Below, in pieces: positions 1-5,096 of a DNA stretch of 5,096 nt. The notes below the pieces were generated by a model, which was not told the DNA's origin, ran no database searches, and saw only the letters and a list, made by a program, of their open reading frames with translations. The DNA comes from Ruminococcus sp. (GTDB taxonomy: Bacteria; Bacillota; Clostridia; Oscillospirales; Acutalibacteraceae). The stretch is taken from the NCBI GenBank assembly GCA_023667385.1, contig JAMPAE010000134.1:1-5096 (forward strand), read 5' to 3'. Both the position numbers and the translations under genes were made by a program. Numbering within the stretch: position 1 is the stretch's first letter; every line of letters begins with the position of its first letter.

Positions 1-782
1 GCCATGCTTTTTTCGGTGAGTACTGCGTTTTCAAGCTCACATCCGATGAGCGACCACGTTCCGCACGAGAGGAATGCGCTGCACTTTTCCTTATCGGCAG
101 GCATTGCGGCAACAGCGCACTGGGTGTCATGCCCTGCAACTTTGATTACTTTCATGCCATCATATTCGCCGACAACGGTTGAGCTGTCAACAAGCCTTTG
201 AAGAATACTTGCATCAACATTGTTTACTTCGGCAACGTCATAAGCCCAATCACTTTTTTCAAACGCATACATCTGCGATGTTGAAGCGATTGTTTTTTCT
301 GCTGATTTATTGCCGCAAAGTGCCCACACAAAAAGGTCAGGCATGAAAAGAAGCGTTTTTGCGTTCTTTTTATCTTCGGCAACAAGCTGAAACAAGGTGT
401 TAATTGGCATGATTTGATTGCCGGTGATTTTATATAAATCATAGGGTGCAATTTTTTCAAACACCTTTTCAGGCATCCCGTTTGTGCGGGTATCACGATA
501 ATTCACAGGCAAACCGATGAGCGCATTATTTTCATCAAGCAAGCCATAATCAACGCCCCACGTGTCAAACGCAAGTGAATCCGCACCGCCGCACATGGCA
601 ATGGCTTTTTTCACCTCACCCAAAAGATAAGGGAAATCCCAGCAGAGATGTCCGTTTTCATCGGTCACAGGTATGTTATCAAAGCGGTGAACCTCATAGT
701 AGCTGAGCTTTCCGCCGTCATATTCAGCCTTGATTGCCCTGCCTGTTGAAGCACCAAAATCAAATGCAAGAACTGTACTCAA
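1..782 (-). CDS. rhaB: Rhamnulokinase / L-fuculose kinase (FGGY family), N-terminal 260 residues, truncated by window edge
   Basis: ATP-dependent cytoplasmic sugar kinase that phosphorylates a 6-deoxy-ketose (L-rhamnulose or L-fuculose) at O1, making the aldolase substrate. The frame is open from a TTG at 780-782 to the left edge, giving 260 codons of a family of roughly 460-490. Seen: the N-terminal phosphate-binding segment AFDFGASTGRA (residues 6-16), the substrate-domain block FDTWGVDYGLLDENNALIG (72-90) followed by LPVNYRDTRTNG (91-102), the NTLFQL and LLFMPDLF segments (128-133, 145-151), the GHDT motif with the expected catalytic base Asp219, and SCGTWSLIG (239-247) of the nucleotide domain. 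These match RhaB better than E. coli FucK. The TTG was chosen because it places the start just before the AFDFG strand, has AGGAG 10 bases upstream, and overlaps the fucU stop as TTGA. Beside fucA and fucU the likely substrate is L-fuculose, perhaps also rhamnulose; specificity cannot be read from sequence. It is last in the visible operon, which continues left. Confidence 0.93.
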   Translation of the reverse strand, partial: MSTVLAFDFGASTGRAIKAEYDGGKLSYYEVHRFDNIPVTDENGHLCWDFPYLLGEVKKAIAMCGGADSLAFDTWGVDYGLLDENNALIGLPVNYRDTRTNGMPEKVFEKIAPYDLYKITGNQIMPINTLFQLVAEDKKNAKTLLFMPDLFVWALCGNKSAEKTIASTSQMYAFEKSDWAYDVAEVNNVDASILQRLVDSSTVVGEYDGMKVIKVAGHDTQCAVAAMPADKEKCSAFLSCGTWSLIGCELENAVLTEKSM

Positions 783-1219
783 GGAGTGACAACTCCTTTC
801 TTCAAAAGAACGTTGGCATATATTGCAGTTTCACCTGTTGCAATGATAAGATAGGCGTTTTTTGCCCTTTCGTAAAATGCGAAGCGTTCCGTCATTTCAA
901 CAGTATGATGATCAGGTTCATGCTTGTTTAGTATTTCTTCATATGTGCCCCAAATTTCAGGTGTCGGGCAACTGTCACCCTTAACAACTTCCATATAGGC
1001 AACCGGCTTTTCGGTGTATCTGTCGAGTGGGATGAGACTCAGCACTGCGTCAAGAATTTCCGCTGTGCCGTGACCGTCTGCACGAACAACAACTGCATTT
1101 TTTCCAACGCTTTCGCAAGGAAAATTTCCGTCTGCAATGACAAGTTCATCCCCGTGGCCCATTTCGCAAAGCGCTTTCAGAAGTTCTGGAGAAATAATTG
1201 GCGGGATTCCTTTGAGCAT
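779..1219 (-). CDS. fucU: L-fucose mutarotase (FucU / RbsD family)
   Basis: Cytoplasmic enzyme that interconverts the alpha and beta anomers of L-fucose, feeding the anomer used by fucose isomerase. The 146-residue length is close to the E. coli protein (140). Seen: ISPELLKALCEMGHGDELVI (residues 9-28) with the conserved catalytic-site His22, Asp30 in the next strand, RADG (46-49), RFAFYERAKNAY (112-123), and TGETAIYANVLLKKGV (128-143), all in FucU order and spacing. These features separate it from RbsD, which lacks the FAFYERA block in this form. The start ATG has AAGGTG five bases upstream at 1225-1230; that site overlaps the fucA stop codon, leaving only nine bases between the genes. Its own TGA stop overlaps the kinase TTG. 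Mutarotases of the rhamnose pathway (RhaM) are a different family, so this gene is the strongest hint that the operon handles L-fucose. Confidence 0.95.
   Translation of the reverse strand: MLKGIPPIISPELLKALCEMGHGDELVIADGNFPCESVGKNAVVVRADGHGTAEILDAVLSLIPLDRYTEKPVAYMEVVKGDSCPTPEIWGTYEEILNKHEPDHHTVEMTERFAFYERAKNAYLIIATGETAIYANVLLKKGVVTP
793..797 (-). promoter_or_regulatory. Ribosome binding site for the TTG-started kinase
   Basis: The minus strand reads GAAAGGAG with AGGAG at 797-793, ten bases before the TTG at 782-780 and inside the last codons of fucU. There is no in-frame ATG or GTG nearby, so this site supports TTG as the kinase start. Because the start sits in the fucU stop (TTGA), translation is probably coupled as well. 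Confidence 0.7.
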
Positions 1220-1228
1220 AATTTCACC

Positions 1229-1939
1229 TTAGTCTTTCTTATGTAAAATCGGGTCATCCGGATTAAAGGTCTTATAGCCCGGATGTCTGCCTGTGACTTT
1301 ATAGTAGCCTCTTAAATCAATCAGCTTTTGAATGTTTTCTTTGCTGATGTCATGGCTTCCGCCAAGGATGACAGCATTTATTGTGATTTTTGCCCAAAGC
1401 TCAAGGCTTTCCATTCTGTAAAATGCAGTTATAACATCGCTGCCAACTGCAAGCGCACCGTGATTTTCCAAAAGCATAACATCATGATCTTCAAGATAAG
1501 GCTCGATTGCATCGGGAACCTCTGTTGTTGACGGTGTGCCATATGGTGTGAGAGGTACTGCGCCCATAACGGCAACATCCTCAATCATGTTATACATATC
1601 CATTGCCTTGTGCGCAACTGCAAAGCCTGTTGCTCCCGGCGGATGCGCATGAATGACACTCATTACATCATCACGCTTGTCATAGCAGCGAAGATGCATT
1701 TTGATCTCACTTGATGGTCTGAGACCATCTGCCGCTTCAAGAACGTTGCCTTTACTGTCGATTCTGATGAGTTTTTCAGGGGTGATGAAAGACTTGCTCA
1801 TACCTGTCGGCGTTGCAAGAATTGTGCCGTCATCAAGCTTAACGCTGACATTTCCGTCGTTGGCAGCAACCCAGCCGAGCTGCCACATTTTATGGCAGAC
1901 GTCGCATATAAGATCTTTTTGTGTTTCTATATTGCTCAT
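1229..1939 (-). CDS. fucA: Class II aldolase, L-fuculose-1-phosphate aldolase type
   Basis: Zinc-dependent cytoplasmic aldolase of the class II aldolase/adducin family, expected to cleave L-fuculose-1-phosphate into dihydroxyacetone phosphate and L-lactaldehyde. Length is 236 residues against about 215 for E. coli FucA; the extra part is a C-terminal tail after residue 210 rich in Gly, Tyr and Pro. Seen: the phosphate-binding GNVS (29-32) and TPTGMSK (43-49), PSSEIKMH (75-82) with the catalytic acid/base Glu78, HAHPPG (97-102) giving zinc ligands His97 and His99, and LLENHGAL (156-163) giving the third ligand His160. These residues are offset by a constant five from E. coli FucA Glu73, His92, His94 and His155. 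It is the first gene of the sugar operon; GAAAGGAG lies seven bases before the ATG and a good promoter lies upstream. Related aldolases accept rhamnulose, ribulose or methylthioribulose phosphates, so the substrate rests on the fucU neighbour. Confidence 0.92.
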   Translation of the reverse strand: MSNIETQKDLICDVCHKMWQLGWVAANDGNVSVKLDDGTILATPTGMSKSFITPEKLIRIDSKGNVLEAADGLRPSSEIKMHLRCYDKRDDVMSVIHAHPPGATGFAVAHKAMDMYNMIEDVAVMGAVPLTPYGTPSTTEVPDAIEPYLEDHDVMLLENHGALAVGSDVITAFYRMESLELWAKITINAVILGGSHDISKENIQKLIDLRGYYKVTGRHPGYKTFNPDDPILHKKD

Positions 1940-1946
1940 ATTTTTA

Positions 1947-1954
1947 CTCCTTTC
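1947..1954 (-). promoter_or_regulatory. Ribosome binding site of the aldolase gene
   Basis: The minus strand reads GAAAGGAG, a near-perfect match to the 16S anti-Shine-Dalgarno complement, seven bases before the ATG at 1939. It fixes the aldolase start. Its 5' base is also the edge of the inverted repeat at 1954-1973, so a protein bound there could cover the site's upstream side. Confidence 0.85.
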
Positions 1955-1973
1955 GTATAAACGTACTTATTCG
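1954..1973 (-). promoter_or_regulatory. Candidate operator: 20-bp inverted repeat in the 5' leader of the fuc operon
   Basis: The plus strand reads CGTATAA, six bases, TTATTCG; the arms pair at six of seven positions. The element lies between the predicted transcription start (near 1986) and the ribosome binding site, a position suited to a repressor roadblock. No regulator gene is in the window and the element occurs only once here, so the assignment is inferred from symmetry and position alone. Confidence 0.3.
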
Positions 1974-1978
1974 ATATA

Positions 1979-1988
1979 AAAGTACTTT
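1979..1988. promoter_or_regulatory. Candidate operator half: perfect 10-bp palindrome at the predicted transcription start
   Basis: AAAGTACTTT is its own reverse complement and spans the position where transcription should begin, 6-8 bases after the -10 box. A related GTACTT copy occurs 19 bases away at 1963-1968, inside the neighbouring inverted repeat. This may be a second binding site or part of one larger operator; in AT-rich DNA a short palindrome can also occur by chance. Confidence 0.25.
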
Positions 1989-1992
1989 AATT

Positions 1993-2021
1993 ATTATAGT
2001 TTATTTCGCCCGTAATTGCAA
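1993..2021 (-). promoter_or_regulatory. Sigma-A type promoter of the fucA-fucU-kinase operon
   Basis: On the minus strand the -35 box is TTGCAA (2021-2016, four of six to TTGACA), the spacer is exactly 17 bp, and the -10 box is TATAAT (1998-1993, perfect). Predicted start is near 1986, giving a leader of about 47 bases before the aldolase ATG. It lies 22 bases downstream of the terminator hairpin that ends the preceding operon, so the sugar genes form their own transcription unit. Confidence 0.75.
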
Positions 2022-2042
2022 GATTTTTGTGAATAAACATAC

Positions 2043-2073
2043 AGCCGCCTGCGTTCATCTTACGCAAGCGGCT
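2043..2073 (-). terminator. Hairpin terminator of the surface-protein operon
   Basis: Two 12-base arms (2043-2054 and 2062-2073) flank a 7-base loop. In minus-strand RNA all 12 positions pair, one of them as a U-G wobble; in plus-strand RNA that position is a C-A mismatch, which favours minus-strand use. It begins 36 bases after the DUF4430 stop codon. The tract after it is U-containing (GUAUGUUUAUUC) rather than a run of U, so termination may be incomplete or Rho-assisted, with some read-through into the fuc promoter region. Confidence 0.6.
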
Positions 2074-2109
2074 CATACTGTCAATAAATATAAATCTCAG
2101 CAATTTCAA

Positions 2110-2652
2110 TTATAACATAAATGTGCAGTCAACATCTTTTCCAAGGTCACAGGTATAGACCCATTCAACTATATCCCCGTCCTTGAGCTTATATTTTGAG
2201 CATCCGTAGTTCGGGTATTTACCGTTGACACGATACATCCAGCCGGAAAGCGGACCGCATGAAAACTCATAGAGATAGTGGATTCCCTGAATGTATACAC
2301 TGCCGAATTTATTCACATCAGCGCCTTGATATTCCATTTGAATTTTATTATATCGCACCGCTCTGTCGAGAATATCAAACACGGTGTCACCTTCACGCAA
2401 AACGTACTCAGTTTCGGAAAGGATTGTGCCATCAACCGGAACATACTCCTCTGATTGCAGCACCGGATCAAGGTCATTATAGTTTTCAAGCACGGTGTCA
2501 CACCTGATGCTGATTTTGACGGTTTCACTGTCTTCGGTGATGTCATCAATGTGCGTCAGGTAATATTCATCAACAGACTGAAAATTCGTGCCGTTTATGA
2601 CAAGAACAATGATTAGTATAACAGCCAAAATAGCCAGCAAATCTTTTTTCAT
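2110..2652 (-). CDS. Membrane-anchored DUF4430 (transcobalamin C-terminal-like) protein
   Basis: A 180-residue extracytoplasmic protein. Seen: a short positive N-terminus (MKKD), one hydrophobic helix at residues 5-19 with no clear cleavage site or lipobox, so a signal anchor is likely; then a beta-rich domain from about 44 to 170. Domain landmarks are the first strand VKISIRCDTVLEN (45-57), REGDTVFDIL (86-95), the central strand pair ending in GPLSGWMYRVNGKYPNYG (133-150), and SKYKLKDGDIVEWVYT (152-167), the typical DUF4430 ending. DUF4430 (PF14478) shares its fold with the C-terminal beta domain of animal intrinsic factor and transcobalamin, which caps bound cobalamin. Five cysteines (51, 132, 151, 168, 176) could form disulfides. 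Its ATG overlaps the stop of the barrel gene as ATGA with only a weak Shine-Dalgarno sequence, so translation is coupled and a joint function is likely. Ligand binding, probably a corrinoid, is inferred; the family assignment is firm. Confidence 0.85.
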   Translation of the reverse strand: MKKDLLAILAVILIIVLVINGTNFQSVDEYYLTHIDDITEDSETVKISIRCDTVLENYNDLDPVLQSEEYVPVDGTILSETEYVLREGDTVFDILDRAVRYNKIQMEYQGADVNKFGSVYIQGIHYLYEFSCGPLSGWMYRVNGKYPNYGCSKYKLKDGDIVEWVYTCDLGKDVDCTFML

Positions 2653-4514
2653 GGTTCATCACTCATTTCGTCATCATATTCCGCAGCAAGTGCATCCATT
2701 TCAAGCTGTTTAAGCTTACGGCGTTTTTTGATGCGCAAAACAACTGCCGCTGATGCAGCCGCCGCAATGCATAAAAGCACAACGGTAATCATAATTGCAC
2801 GCAGCGCATTGTCAATTTTTGTCTGCGTTTTGATCACATCTTCAAAGCGGTTGATTTTCTCTTTATCATATTCGCTAAGGTTCCGATAGCGCTCGATGAT
2901 ATTATCAACCGTTTTCTTATCTTTGACCGAGATGGAATCAAACGGATATAGCTTATCAAGAATTTCTGCGTTGATGCTGTCAATTTCCGCTTGCGTGGCT
3001 GCGATTTCGTTTTTTGCAGCGGTGAGCTTTTTCATATATGCAGCCTTGCCGTCAAAATCTGCACAAAGAGTGAGCTTTTCAAGCAAGGTTGTCACAGTGA
3101 CATAATGCTCTCCGCTCAGCTTTTCAGGTAGAGTGTCAACTGCTTTTTTGTCTTTTTCGGTGAAAACAATTCTGTCGGTTTCGGTTTCATTGTCTGCCGG
3201 GCTTTCAATGATTTTTGTTTCGGCGGAGATTTTTTCAATGTTAATGCCGAGGTTACTCGCCTTATCGGAAATCAAGTGATAATTATATACATATGACCGC
3301 TCACTTTCGGGAATTGTGAAGAAGCGAACAAGCAGGCTTTCAATTTCGGCACTGCCCGATGTTTCCGCAAGGGCTGATATGTCTCCGATTAAAGCTGCGA
3401 TGCGACTTTTCAGCGCCTTGCTTTGTTCCGGACGAAAATCATAAAGTGTACGCATTCCCTGCTCTCTGCGCCAAAGTGCCGCCATTGTATAAAGTACCTG
3501 CTCGCCTGCCATTGTGTTGGATTTATCAGGCAATGATGTCGGATTATCCGGGTCATATGCGCCTGAATGGATGAATCCACCATCTTTCATTTGATAGCGC
3601 ATTATGCCGTCAAGCAAGGTGTTGCCGTTTTTGATAAAGCGCTCATCTTCAAGCGGATTGATACCAAAACAGCAAAGCGCAACCGCAACCTGACAGGTGC
3701 TTTCAACATTCTGCGTGCCCCAGCTTTCATAGTCACCTGTTTTAAGCTGTAATTTTGAAAGGCAGTTAATTGCTTCATCGGCAGCCTGACGAACAGACCT
3801 TTTGCTTTCTGAACACTCATAAATTTGTTCGCTGTTATAATATGGCGAGAGCGCCTGTAACGCCATGGCAGTTATGTCAGGGTCGGCAGTTTCACCGCTC
3901 AGGGCAAATCCTCCGTCTGCAAGCTGTCTGCTGAGTATCTCGCTGATAATGTCGTCACGGCTGTAATATGCGCCATCAGGAATTTCATAGCGCATACTGT
4001 CAAGCGCAATCAAGCCCCAGATCCAGCCGTTGATACCCTGCCTGCCAAGCGGGGTGATGTTTCCCCTGTTATAGGTACCGTCAGCGATAAGGTTGATTGG
4101 ATTTCCGTTTTCATCCTTGCCAAAGTTTGTTGGATCACCGCCTGCTGCCAAAACTGCAAGCGAAATTCTGTGCCATTCCGTTGCTTTGGCAGCGCTGAGC
4201 TTGCCCTGCTGTTTATATCGTTCCTCAACCTGATCTTTGAGCACAGCAAGATAGCCGTCATAATTATCATCCATCCCAAGCCTGCCAAGCCCGATTGGAT
4301 ACCAGTCGCCTGCGGTTGTTCCTGCCTGCTCAAGGAATTTGCTGTTAATCAGATTCTCATCGGGCAGTGCACCGTTGTCCGCTTTTTTCCACTTTATGAT
4401 ACCATCGGCAACAGACAAAAACTGATTGCTTTCTGCACCAATCATCAGCATCGACGAAGACAGCAAAACGCAAGCTATCATCAAAAAACAAACAGATCGT
4501 TTCAATTTATTCAT
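2649..4514 (-). CDS. Secreted, membrane-anchored alpha/alpha-barrel protein with prenyltransferase/squalene-cyclase-type repeats
   Basis: Predicted 621-residue surface protein. Seen in order: signal peptide (MNKLKR, hydrophobic 7-26, likely cleavage after IGA at 27); a helical-repeat domain at about 40-355; a charged helical stalk at about 360-570; a transmembrane helix (573-593); and a cytoplasmic tail that is first basic (RIKKRRKLK) and then acidic. Repeat units with the family's aromatic/DGGF turn pattern are QLADGGFALSG (197-207), LQLKTGDYESWG (255-266) and YQMKDGGFIHSG (307-318), each followed by an alanine-rich helix such as DITAMALQAL (213-222). The stalk carries two copies of a TEKDKKAVDTL / VKDKKTVDNI helix motif seen in Gram-positive surface proteins. 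No DxDD or other terpene-cyclase acid motif is visible, so an enzyme role is unlikely. The barrel is the fold of the N-terminal domain of intrinsic factor and transcobalamin, and the next gene supplies the matching DUF4430 domain. An in-frame start at 4595 was rejected because it lacks a signal peptide at its end and overlaps the upstream gene by 89 bases. Confidence 0.85.
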   Translation of the reverse strand: MNKLKRSVCFLMIACVLLSSSMLMIGAESNQFLSVADGIIKWKKADNGALPDENLINSKFLEQAGTTAGDWYPIGLGRLGMDDNYDGYLAVLKDQVEERYKQQGKLSAAKATEWHRISLAVLAAGGDPTNFGKDENGNPINLIADGTYNRGNITPLGRQGINGWIWGLIALDSMRYEIPDGAYYSRDDIISEILSRQLADGGFALSGETADPDITAMALQALSPYYNSEQIYECSESKRSVRQAADEAINCLSKLQLKTGDYESWGTQNVESTCQVAVALCCFGINPLEDERFIKNGNTLLDGIMRYQMKDGGFIHSGAYDPDNPTSLPDKSNTMAGEQVLYTMAALWRREQGMRTLYDFRPEQSKALKSRIAALIGDISALAETSGSAEIESLLVRFFTIPESERSYVYNYHLISDKASNLGINIEKISAETKIIESPADNETETDRIVFTEKDKKAVDTLPEKLSGEHYVTVTTLLEKLTLCADFDGKAAYMKKLTAAKNEIAATQAEIDSINAEILDKLYPFDSISVKDKKTVDNIIERYRNLSEYDKEKINRFEDVIKTQTKIDNALRAIMITVVLLCIAAAASAAVVLRIKKRRKLKQLEMDALAAEYDDEMSDEP

Positions 4515-5096
4515 CGGCTTCGTGTCCTTTATTTTGATTTTTCTTTTTCGTGTAAGCATAGCCGCCAACGCCTGTAAAAGCTGCAACAAGCACACAAGCC
4601 ATGATAATCATCGTTTTGTTGCTGTTGTCAGGGCTGCTTTTCGGCAGTTCAGCAGTCAGCGGTGCTTTTATAAACACAGATGAAGGTGATTCTGTTACAT
4701 CTGAATTTTGAGAAAGATCACCCTGCACAACTGCTGTTTGTTTGTCACTCACGGTTTCGGATGCAGAATCTGAGCTGACGGTGTTTTGCATTTGAGCTGA
4801 AACAGCAGCCTCGCCTGCGCTGGTTGTCGTCTGAATTTCGGCAAAGGGTGTTTTTTGCGGTTTTGTCACTGCATTGTGGCTCGTGCTCATCACGGCGGCA
4901 GTTGTGTGCTGATTATATGAGGTTGTTATCTCACCGGTTCGATTGGAATTTGTTGATGTTGACGCAGCTTTTGTTGTTGCGGGCTTGGAAGTGACCGGCT
5001 TTTTCGTGGTCTGCGCCGTTGAGGATTTTGTTAGCTGCGGTTTTGTTGTTACGTGCTTCGTTACAGAATCAGCGTTGGTTGATACCGAGCTTTTTT
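4507..5096 (-). CDS. C-terminal 195 residues of a surface protein with Thr/Ser/Pro-rich linker and membrane anchor, truncated by window edge
   Basis: The frame is open from the right edge to the TAA at 4507, so the visible part is the end of a larger protein. Seen, numbering from the first whole codon in the window: residues 1-160 are low complexity, dominated by Thr, Ser, Ala, Lys, Val and Pro with repeated TTK, TSKP and TKPQ-like units, typical of a wall-spanning or O-glycosylatable linker; a hydrophobic helix at 161-181; and a short KKK-containing cytoplasmic tail ending HEADE. LPKSS at 150-154 sits where a sortase motif would be but lacks the TG of LPxTG, so a plain transmembrane anchor is more likely. 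The functional domain lies upstream, outside the window, and cannot be named. A GTG at 4893 inside the linker is not a credible start. The gene overlaps the barrel gene by eight bases and is therefore very likely in the same operon, perhaps as a further ligand-binding or partner subunit. Confidence 0.8.
   Translation of the reverse strand, partial: KSSVSTNADSVTKHVTTKPQLTKSSTAQTTKKPVTSKPATTKAASTSTNSNRTGEITTSYNQHTTAAVMSTSHNAVTKPQKTPFAEIQTTTSAGEAAVSAQMQNTVSSDSASETVSDKQTAVVQGDLSQNSDVTESPSSVFIKAPLTAELPKSSPDNSNKTMIIMACVLVAAFTGVGGYAYTKKKNQNKGHEADE
4525..4530 (-). promoter_or_regulatory. Ribosome binding site deciding the barrel-gene start
   Basis: AAAGGA on the minus strand lies ten bases before the ATG at 4514-4512. 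That ATG is directly followed by a classical signal peptide, whereas the longer in-frame start at 4595 would bury the signal 27 residues in. The site is inside the end of the upstream gene, whose TAA overlaps the new start (ATGAATAA). Confidence 0.65.

Noticed and set aside
2079..2084. Perfect TTGACA on the minus strand as a -35 box
   Set aside because: The sequence 17 bp downstream (AAGATG) is a poor -10 and falls within the terminator hairpin.
1940..2109. Riboswitch (for example cobalamin) or CcpA cre site in the intergenic region
   Set aside because: No B12-box-like sequence or multi-helix structure and no clear cre match were seen; the leader after the promoter is only about 47 bases.
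2109..2132. TTGACT and TATAAT at the end of the DUF4430 gene as a second promoter
   Set aside because: The spacer is only 12 bp, too short for a sigma-A promoter, and it would lie upstream of the terminator.
4010..4333. Minus-strand 107-residue open frame, and similar ones at 3602-3820, 2313-2549 and 224-496
   Set aside because: They lie wholly within well-supported genes in another frame and show no recognisable domains.
4461..4475. MIAC in the barrel signal peptide as a lipobox
   Set aside because: The cysteine at residue 15 lies in the middle of the hydrophobic core, which continues for another ten residues; signal peptidase I cleavage after residue 27 fits better.
4170..4577. Plus-strand 135-residue open frame and the other plus-strand frames across the window
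   Set aside because: All but one lie antisense to well-supported genes; the one reaching into the intergenic region (1921-2115) covers the promoter and terminator. None has convincing protein-like features.
4515..4595. Longer in-frame start of the barrel protein at 4595
   Set aside because: It would put 27 polar and basic residues ahead of a classical signal peptide and overlap the upstream gene by 89 bases; the ATG at 4514 has its own AAAGGA site.
4631..4648. LPKSS as a sortase signal
   Set aside because: It lacks the Thr-Gly of LPxTG, so cleavage by a standard sortase cannot be claimed.
4507..4893. A stand-alone 128-residue gene beginning at GTG 4893
   Set aside because: The same frame stays open to the right edge with the same Thr/Ser-rich composition, and no ribosome binding site or signal peptide precedes the GTG; it is the tail of a larger gene.

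Overview
All six genes that can be supported lie on the minus strand, so transcription runs from right to left. The families present, the strong AGGAG-type ribosome binding sites, the sigma-A style promoter and the moderate GC content suggest a Gram-positive anaerobe of the Clostridia (Firmicutes), probably a gut-type Oscillospiraceae or Lachnospiraceae relative. This placement is inferred from gene content, not from a marker gene.

Right part (about 5096 down to 2043): the 3' portion of an operon for cell-surface proteins, read in this order. First is the C-terminal end of a protein with a long Thr/Ser/Lys/Pro-rich linker and a C-terminal membrane anchor (runs off the right edge, stop at 4507). 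Second is a 621-residue secreted, membrane-anchored protein with an alpha/alpha-barrel of the prenyltransferase/squalene-cyclase-repeat type, a helical stalk and a C-terminal transmembrane helix (4514 to 2649). Third is a 180-residue membrane-anchored DUF4430 protein (2652 to 2110). The reading frames overlap by 8 and 4 bases, and a 12-bp GC-rich hairpin at 2043-2073 closes the unit. An alpha/alpha-barrel plus a DUF4430 beta domain is the same pair of folds that forms animal intrinsic factor and transcobalamin, so the two genes look like a split bacterial version of that architecture, possibly a surface corrinoid-capture system. Ligand binding is inference.

Middle (1940-2109): a 170-base intergenic region holding the terminator hairpin, then a near-ideal promoter (TTGCAA, 17 bp, TATAAT on the minus strand) and two small symmetric sequences at and just after the predicted transcription start, which could be operators for a sugar-responsive regulator.

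Left part (1939 down to 1): a tightly packed deoxysugar catabolic operon. It encodes a class II aldolase of the L-fuculose-phosphate aldolase type (fucA), an L-fucose mutarotase (fucU) and the first 260 residues of a rhamnulokinase-family kinase that starts at TTG inside the fucU stop codon. Together they would handle beta-to-alpha-L-fucose conversion, phosphorylation of the ketose and cleavage to DHAP plus L-lactaldehyde; the isomerase and transporter are not in the window. Lactaldehyde is usually reduced to 1,2-propanediol, whose further use by diol dehydratase requires B12. That gives one possible reason for a putative corrinoid-binding surface operon to sit next to a fucose operon, but the two are separate transcription units here and the link is a hypothesis.
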